Origin: Dehalococcoidia bacterium
GTDB lineage: Bacteria; Chloroflexota; Dehalococcoidia; Lucifugimonadales; Lucifugimonadaceae
Direction: 5' to 3'
Length of the DNA stretch: 64,000 nt
NCBI GenBank assembly: GCA_028285005.1
Contig: JANQQP010000046.1
Coordinates: 1 to 64,000, forward strand
The notes under the pieces are model-generated. The model was not told where the DNA came from and searched no databases. It saw only the letters and a program-made list of their open reading frames with translations. Below, piece by piece: positions 60,070 to 64,000 of this stretch. A program made the position numbers and the translations under genes. Numbering within the stretch: position 1 is the first letter of the stretch; every line of letters begins with the position of its first letter.

Positions 60070-60237
60070 TGAACCGGGCGCCTTTAAGCAACTCGCGAAG
60101 TTTGGGCATGCGATATCCGCATCTACTGTTTCATCTTAAGGCATGCCGAACACGGTAATCAGACAGGTCTCGCTCCGTCACATACACTCAATAGCGTGAA
60201 AACAGCCCGGCGATTGCAAGCAGAGGGAGCACACGAG

Positions 60238-60738
60238 ATGTCGGATTCCAGTCGTGAGATTGAGGCGAGGGTCATCTCGGCGCTGGATTCGTACGGAGTC
60301 CCGTATGAGGTCGTCGATATCGACCCCGACTTCGCCGACACTGCGGCCTTCTGCGAGAAGTATGGCTTCCCGGCAGAACAATCGGCCAACACGATCATCG
60401 TGGCTTCGAAGCGAGGCCAAAAGCAGTACACGGCGTCGGTTGTGCGGGCGACTGAACGCCTCAACGTCAACCACTGCATCAAGCAGTTGATGGGCAACGC
60501 GCGGGTCTCGTTCGCGAACGCCGAAGAGACGGTGGAACTGACCGGAATGATGATCGGTGGTGTGACGGCGCTCGCTCTGCCGCCAGATCTTCCAGTCTTC
60601 ATCGACCCCGGCCTGATGGACCATGACTACATCATCCTTGGCGGCGGCAGCCGCTCAACCAAGATCAAGATCTCGCCGGAGGTGCTGAACCACATTCCCG
60701 GCGCTCGGACAGTCGAGGACCTGACCCTCAGTCACTGA
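60238..60738 (+). CDS. YbaK/EbsC-type aminoacyl-tRNA deacylase
   Basis: Protein of 166 residues that hydrolyses mischarged aminoacyl-tRNAs (Cys/Pro/Ala-type editing). Core motifs are SANTIIVASKRGQKQYTASV with the invariant Lys, TGMMIGGVTALALP with GG, and YIILGGGSRSTKIKIS. The ATG at 60238 with GAGGGAG upstream is preferred to a GTG 14 codons earlier. Confidence 0.85.
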   Translation: MSDSSREIEARVISALDSYGVPYEVVDIDPDFADTAAFCEKYGFPAEQSANTIIVASKRGQKQYTASVVRATERLNVNHCIKQLMGNARVSFANAEETVELTGMMIGGVTALALPPDLPVFIDPGLMDHDYIILGGGSRSTKIKISPEVLNHIPGARTVEDLTLSH

Positions 60739-60774
60739 GTACTCGCACAGCCGTTCACTGGCATGGAGAACTGA

Positions 60775-61212
60775 ATGCCGTCTGGCACTGTCGTCGCAAA
60801 TATCCCTGCTTCGCCACAACGCGTCTGGGAAGCGATCACCGACTTTGAGAATGCACCAACCTGGGTGCCTGATCTGCTATCTGTCCGAAGGCTCGACACC
60901 GGCCCGCTTTCGGTCGGTTCGCAGTTCGATCAGGTGATGAATGTCCAGGGGCGGAAGACGGAAGTGAAGTTGACCATCCGCACGTTCGACGCACCGACTG
61001 TTATCGCCCACACCGGAGAAGGCAAGTCCCTAAAGATCAGCGGCCGCGCCACAATCGAGGAGACTCCGGATGGCTGTCGCGTCACAAACGACTGGGGAAT
61101 AGAGCTGAGTGGGATGCTGAAGCTCGCATCGCCACTAGCCGGAAGATGGACGAAGAGCAATATCGAACAGTCGATGCAAGCTCTTAAGAGACTGCTGGCC
61201 AGCGAGCAGTGA
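60775..61212 (+). CDS. SRPBCC-family (polyketide cyclase/CoxG-like) protein
   Basis: Protein of 145 residues of the START/Bet v1 helix-grip fold: ANIPASPQRVWEAITDFENA at the N-terminus and MLKLASPLAGRWTKSNIEQS at the C-terminus. Members bind hydrophobic ligands; the CoxG branch assists CO dehydrogenase-like enzymes, but the distance to the CoxMS-like genes makes that link weak. ATG start is unambiguous. Confidence 0.83.
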   Translation: MPSGTVVANIPASPQRVWEAITDFENAPTWVPDLLSVRRLDTGPLSVGSQFDQVMNVQGRKTEVKLTIRTFDAPTVIAHTGEGKSLKISGRATIEETPDGCRVTNDWGIELSGMLKLASPLAGRWTKSNIEQSMQALKRLLASEQ

Positions 61213-61231
61213 GCCGCCGTCGCTCGGCGAG

Positions 61232-62173
61232 CTACTCCACCCTCTCACCCTGGAATCGGTTGCGAATCCAGATTGCCACAGCATTCATAGACAGCAACAT
61301 GATCAGCAATGCCAGGATGGCGGCGGCGGCGATCGATTGGAAGTCGGCCTGCGGCTGCGTCACCCAGTTCAGAATCTGAAGCGGCAGGACGGTGAATGAG
61401 TCGCCAGGGCTTGTCGGGACTGAGGTAATGAAGACGATTCCGCTGATCATCAGGATCGGTGCGGCCTCTCCAATCGCCCTTGAGAGAGCGAGGATGACTC
61501 CGCTCATGATGCCGGGGATTGCTTGAGGCAGCACGATGGTCTTGATCACCTGCCACCTTGTGGCGCCCATCGCGAACGCGGCGTCTCGGTAGCTCGGCGG
61601 AACGGCCCGGATTGACTCCTGTGTAGCAATGATCACGATGGGGAGGACCAGCAGGGTTAGCGTCAGTCCGCCTGTCAGTACGCTGCGGCCGAGGTCCATC
61701 AGAGTTACGAATATGCCGAGGCCGAGAATCCCGTAAACAATCGACGGCACTCCCGCCAGATTCGCTATGTTCAGCTGAACCAGCCGGCTGAACCGGCTCC
61801 GACCGGCGAACTCCTCCAGGTAGACAGCCGTCCCGACGCCGAGTGGGATGGTGAGCGCAGCCGTTGTCAGGATCACCCAGGTCGTGCCGATCAGCGGAGC
61901 GAATATCCCAGCACGTTCAGGCCGCCGCGATGCGTAGCTGGTGATGAATTGCCAGTCGAGCCAGCCCCACGCGTCGACAACGATGGTAGTGAGCAAGGTG
62001 ACCAGACCGAGCACTCCGATCAGGACCGACGCAGCGAAAAGGAAGTAGAAAAACCGGTCACGCCACGAGCGATATCCGATCCGGCCGCGTGATGCCGCAG
62101 CGGAGTCTCTGGCGATGCTGACTGGTGACGAGAGTCTCAATCGTATTGCTGCCTGTATCTGGCCACTACCCAT
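61232..62173 (-). CDS. pstA: Phosphate ABC transporter permease PstA
   Basis: Inner-membrane permease of 313 residues with about six helices. The binding-protein-dependent transport motif is ALSRAIGEAAPILMISG near residue 235, and FAMGATRWQVIKTIVLPQAI precedes it. Together with PstC it forms the phosphate channel. The ATG at 62173 overlaps pstC by 37 bases; a TTG at 62140 giving a four-base overlap (TTGA) is also possible. The ATPase pstB, usually next, does not follow: the next gene reads the other way. Confidence 0.92.
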   Translation of the reverse strand: MGSGQIQAAIRLRLSSPVSIARDSAAASRGRIGYRSWRDRFFYFLFAASVLIGVLGLVTLLTTIVVDAWGWLDWQFITSYASRRPERAGIFAPLIGTTWVILTTAALTIPLGVGTAVYLEEFAGRSRFSRLVQLNIANLAGVPSIVYGILGLGIFVTLMDLGRSVLTGGLTLTLLVLPIVIIATQESIRAVPPSYRDAAFAMGATRWQVIKTIVLPQAIPGIMSGVILALSRAIGEAAPILMISGIVFITSVPTSPGDSFTVLPLQILNWVTQPQADFQSIAAAAILALLIMLLSMNAVAIWIRNRFQGERVE

Positions 62174-63117
62174 CGGCCAAGTACGTTCATGGCCAACGTC
62201 AGCAGGAAGAGCAACATCCCGACCGCGAAGATGCTCTTGAACACAATGCTGCCCTGCTCGGTATCACCCGTGGCGACCTGAGCGATAAAAGCGGTCATGG
62301 TCTGTATCGGATCGAGAGGGTTCCAGGTCAACTGTGGCCGTGATCCGGCCGCCAGGAACACGATCATCGTCTCTCCGATAGCCCGTGAAATAGCGAGAAT
62401 CAGCGAAGCTACGATCCCTGAGAGTGCGGCGGGCACTACGATCTTCGTCGCCACCTCGAATCGAGTCGCTCCCAGCGCATAGGCCGCGTTCCTGAGTGAG
62501 TCCGGCACGGACACCATGGCATCCTCGCTCAGAGTCGAGACCATTGGCATGATCATCAGTCCCATGACTATGCCGGCGCTCAGAGCATTAAAGATGATCA
62601 GGTCGGGGAAAATGCTCTGCAGCTGGGGCGTGATGAAGGTCAGCGCGAAGAAGCCGTAGACAACCGTCGGAATACCGGCCAGTACTTCGAGCACCGGCTT
62701 AACGACTCTTCGAACCCGGTCGGGAGCGTACTCAGAGAGATATATGGCGGCGCCCATGCCAAGAACAAGCGCGATTATCCCGGCGATGACCGCGACCATG
62801 AAGGTCCCAACCACCAGCGGCAGCACACCGAATTTCTGTGGAACAAACAGTGCCGTCCACTCGGTGCCAAACAGGAAGTCCCAGATCGGTACCTCAATGA
62901 AGAAGCCGACTGCTTCGCGTAGTAGCGAAACGAGGATGCCGATCGTGGTGAGGATCGAAACGACGGCGGTCAGTCGCAGTGACCACAACACCAGCCGCTG
63001 TTCGAGGTGACGGCGCGCTCGGTTCTTCCGCAGCGTGACTTCGCTGGCGGGAAGAACGGCCTCATCGGCTATCTCTGGGCTGTTGTCAGCTATCACTGAG
63101 TTCGGCTGAGGCCTCAA
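62137..63117 (-). CDS. pstC: Phosphate ABC transporter permease PstC
   Basis: Protein of 326 residues. Permease features are VLEVLAGIPTVVYGFFAL, SVPDSLRNAAYALGATRFEV and the EAA loop AISRAIGETMIVFLAAGS. The start is taken as TTG at 63117 without a clear ribosome-binding site, so the first residues are uncertain. A PhoP box lies about 50 bases upstream, consistent with induction under phosphate starvation. Confidence 0.9.
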   Translation of the reverse strand: MRPQPNSVIADNSPEIADEAVLPASEVTLRKNRARRHLEQRLVLWSLRLTAVVSILTTIGILVSLLREAVGFFIEVPIWDFLFGTEWTALFVPQKFGVLPLVVGTFMVAVIAGIIALVLGMGAAIYLSEYAPDRVRRVVKPVLEVLAGIPTVVYGFFALTFITPQLQSIFPDLIIFNALSAGIVMGLMIMPMVSTLSEDAMVSVPDSLRNAAYALGATRFEVATKIVVPAALSGIVASLILAISRAIGETMIVFLAAGSRPQLTWNPLDPIQTMTAFIAQVATGDTEQGSIVFKSIFAVGMLLFLLTLAMNVLGRWVVARYRQQYD

Positions 63118-63167
63118 GCGGCAGTTTGGCGGATGCGCGTGCGAACTAGCTGATGGTTCGGCACCAG

Positions 63168-63184
63168 TGTTAACGCAGTGTTAA
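63168..63184 (-). promoter_or_regulatory. PhoP box (TTAACA-N5-TTAACA)
   Basis: On the minus strand TTAACA CTGCG TTAACA is a perfect direct repeat with an 11-base period, the form of Gram-positive PhoP sites. It overlaps the phoR stop codon and lies upstream of pstC. Confidence 0.7.
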
Positions 63185-64000
63185 ACAGACGTTGCCGATT
63201 CGTTAGTCTCTGCAGATTCGGCGGCCGGCATCCGGATCGAGAATTCGGTGCCTGATCCAACGGTGCTTGTGACCGAGATCTCGCCCCCATGAAGCTGCAC
63301 CATATGCCGGGCAATCGCCAGTCCCAGCCCCGACCCTCCGTCACTGCGCGACGAGTCCACTTTGTAGAAGCGTTCGAATATGTGAGGGAGATGAGCGGCC
63401 TGGATGCCGGAGCCGTTGTCTTTGACTATCAGAATCGCCATGTTGTCCTGCCGCGCGGCGCTTAGCTCGATAGTCCCGCCATCCGGCATCGCCTTCACCG
63501 CGTTAGTTATCAGGTTGCTGAGAACCTGCTCGAAACGGGTCGGATCCGCGGCAAACGGCGGGACATCCTCCGCAGCGTTGATCAAGATCCGTATATTCGA
63601 CTGAGATGCCAGCGGCTGGAATCTGTCCTGCACGGCCTCCAGGAACCGCTGTGCATTCACGCTCTCTAGCTCAAGCGGAACCTGACCGGACTCGAGCCGG
63701 GATAGCTCAAGCATTTCCCGTACCATGTGCTCGATGCGTGTGCTGTCCTCGACGATCCTCTCAAGGAAGTCCTTACGAGCTGCTGGGTCTTCGCCGGCTC
63801 CACGCTGCAACGTCTCAGCCGAAGCCTTGATGGCCGCAATTGGTGTTCTCAGTTCATGGGACGCGTTGCTGACAAACTCTCGTCTTGTCGTCTCAGTCTG
63901 CTTAACTGCCGTTATGTCCGTCAGGATCAGGACCGACTTCCTACGGCCGTCCCGGTCATCCAACGGCGAAGCGTTCGCCTGCACCGTCTTCATTGAGTCC
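63181..64000 (-). CDS. phoR: Sensor histidine kinase, PhoR-like (N-terminal part cut by window edge)
   Basis: About 273 C-terminal residues are visible and the frame is open at base 64000. A PAS-type end (VLILTDITAVKQTE) leads to the H box REFVSNASHELRTPIAAIKA with the phosphorylated His. Then come the N box FEQVLSNLITNAVKAMPDGG, G1 VKDNGSGIQAAHLPHIFERF and G2 GGSGLGLAIARHMVQLHGGE. The architecture and the adjacent pstCA genes identify it as PhoR-like. The cognate PhoP would be expected beyond the window. Confidence 0.9.
   Translation of the reverse strand, partial: DSMKTVQANASPLDDRDGRRKSVLILTDITAVKQTETTRREFVSNASHELRTPIAAIKASAETLQRGAGEDPAARKDFLERIVEDSTRIEHMVREMLELSRLESGQVPLELESVNAQRFLEAVQDRFQPLASQSNIRILINAAEDVPPFAADPTRFEQVLSNLITNAVKAMPDGGTIELSAARQDNMAILIVKDNGSGIQAAHLPHIFERFYKVDSSRSDGGSGLGLAIARHMVQLHGGEISVTSTVGSGTEFSIRMPAAESAETNESATSV

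Noticed and set aside
1..64000. CRISPR arrays, insertion sequences and rRNA genes
   Set aside because: No repeat-spacer pattern, transposase or rRNA-like sequence was seen on either strand.

Overview
The window looks like a chromosomal segment of a free-living, GC-rich, aerobic bacterium, most likely a Chloroflexota member of the marine SAR202 type. This is an inference. It rests on four enolase-superfamily (mandelate racemase/muconate lactonizing) paralogs in one window, a branched-chain type 2-oxoacid dehydrogenase operon, several lipoproteins but no outer-membrane/LPS genes, an archaellin-like gene, and molybdo-flavoenzyme (CoxMS/XdhC/MobA-like) genes. No 16S rRNA or other phylogenetic marker is present to prove it.

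Layout. 1-3.8 kb: E1alpha, E1beta and E2 of a 2-oxoacid dehydrogenase, followed by lipB, as one leftward operon. 4-5.3 kb: two cyclophilins, one lipoprotein and one cytosolic, ending at a strong hairpin terminator. 5.4-7.4 kb: a large exported membrane-anchored protein. 7.9-14.4 kb: catabolic genes (three enolase-superfamily enzymes and a short-chain dehydrogenase) around an exported Hcp-like protein and a Pro/Thr-rich lipoprotein. 14.5-24.7 kb: mixed small enzymes, an archaellin-like gene, a sulfite-oxidase-like enzyme with a flavin reductase, and two tandem double-receiver response regulators. 25-34 kb: cell-surface and iron genes, namely a nucleotide-sugar epimerase with a CTG start, a polytopic glycosyltransferase-like protein, a ferric-iron binding lipoprotein, a duplicated FEA1-like lipoprotein and a three-part fusion (flippase-like/phosphodiesterase/GT2). 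35-36.2 kb: nitroreductase and ferritin.

36.9-48.4 kb is a rightward siphophage-type tail module: head-tail connector, head closure, tail terminator, two tube-like proteins, a tail-assembly chaperone with an AAATTTT -1 frameshift site, a short tape measure, Dit-like, glycine-rich fibre and ReqiPepy6 gp37-like proteins. Portal, capsid, terminase, integrase, repressor and lysis genes are all absent. The module ends beside an intact tRNA-Ile(CAU) gene. It may be a prophage remnant or a retained headless tail-like particle.

49-64 kb returns to ordinary chromosome: a fourth enolase-superfamily gene; a DGQHR-domain (DndB-like) gene next to a strikingly regular array of GATC-bearing half-sites; CoxM- and CoxS-like subunits plus XdhC and MobA-like maturation genes but no large catalytic subunit; M24 peptidase; aldo/keto reductase; EVE-domain protein; YbaK-type deacylase; and a phosphate region (phoR-pstC-pstA) with a Bacillus-style PhoP box at the phoR-pstC junction.
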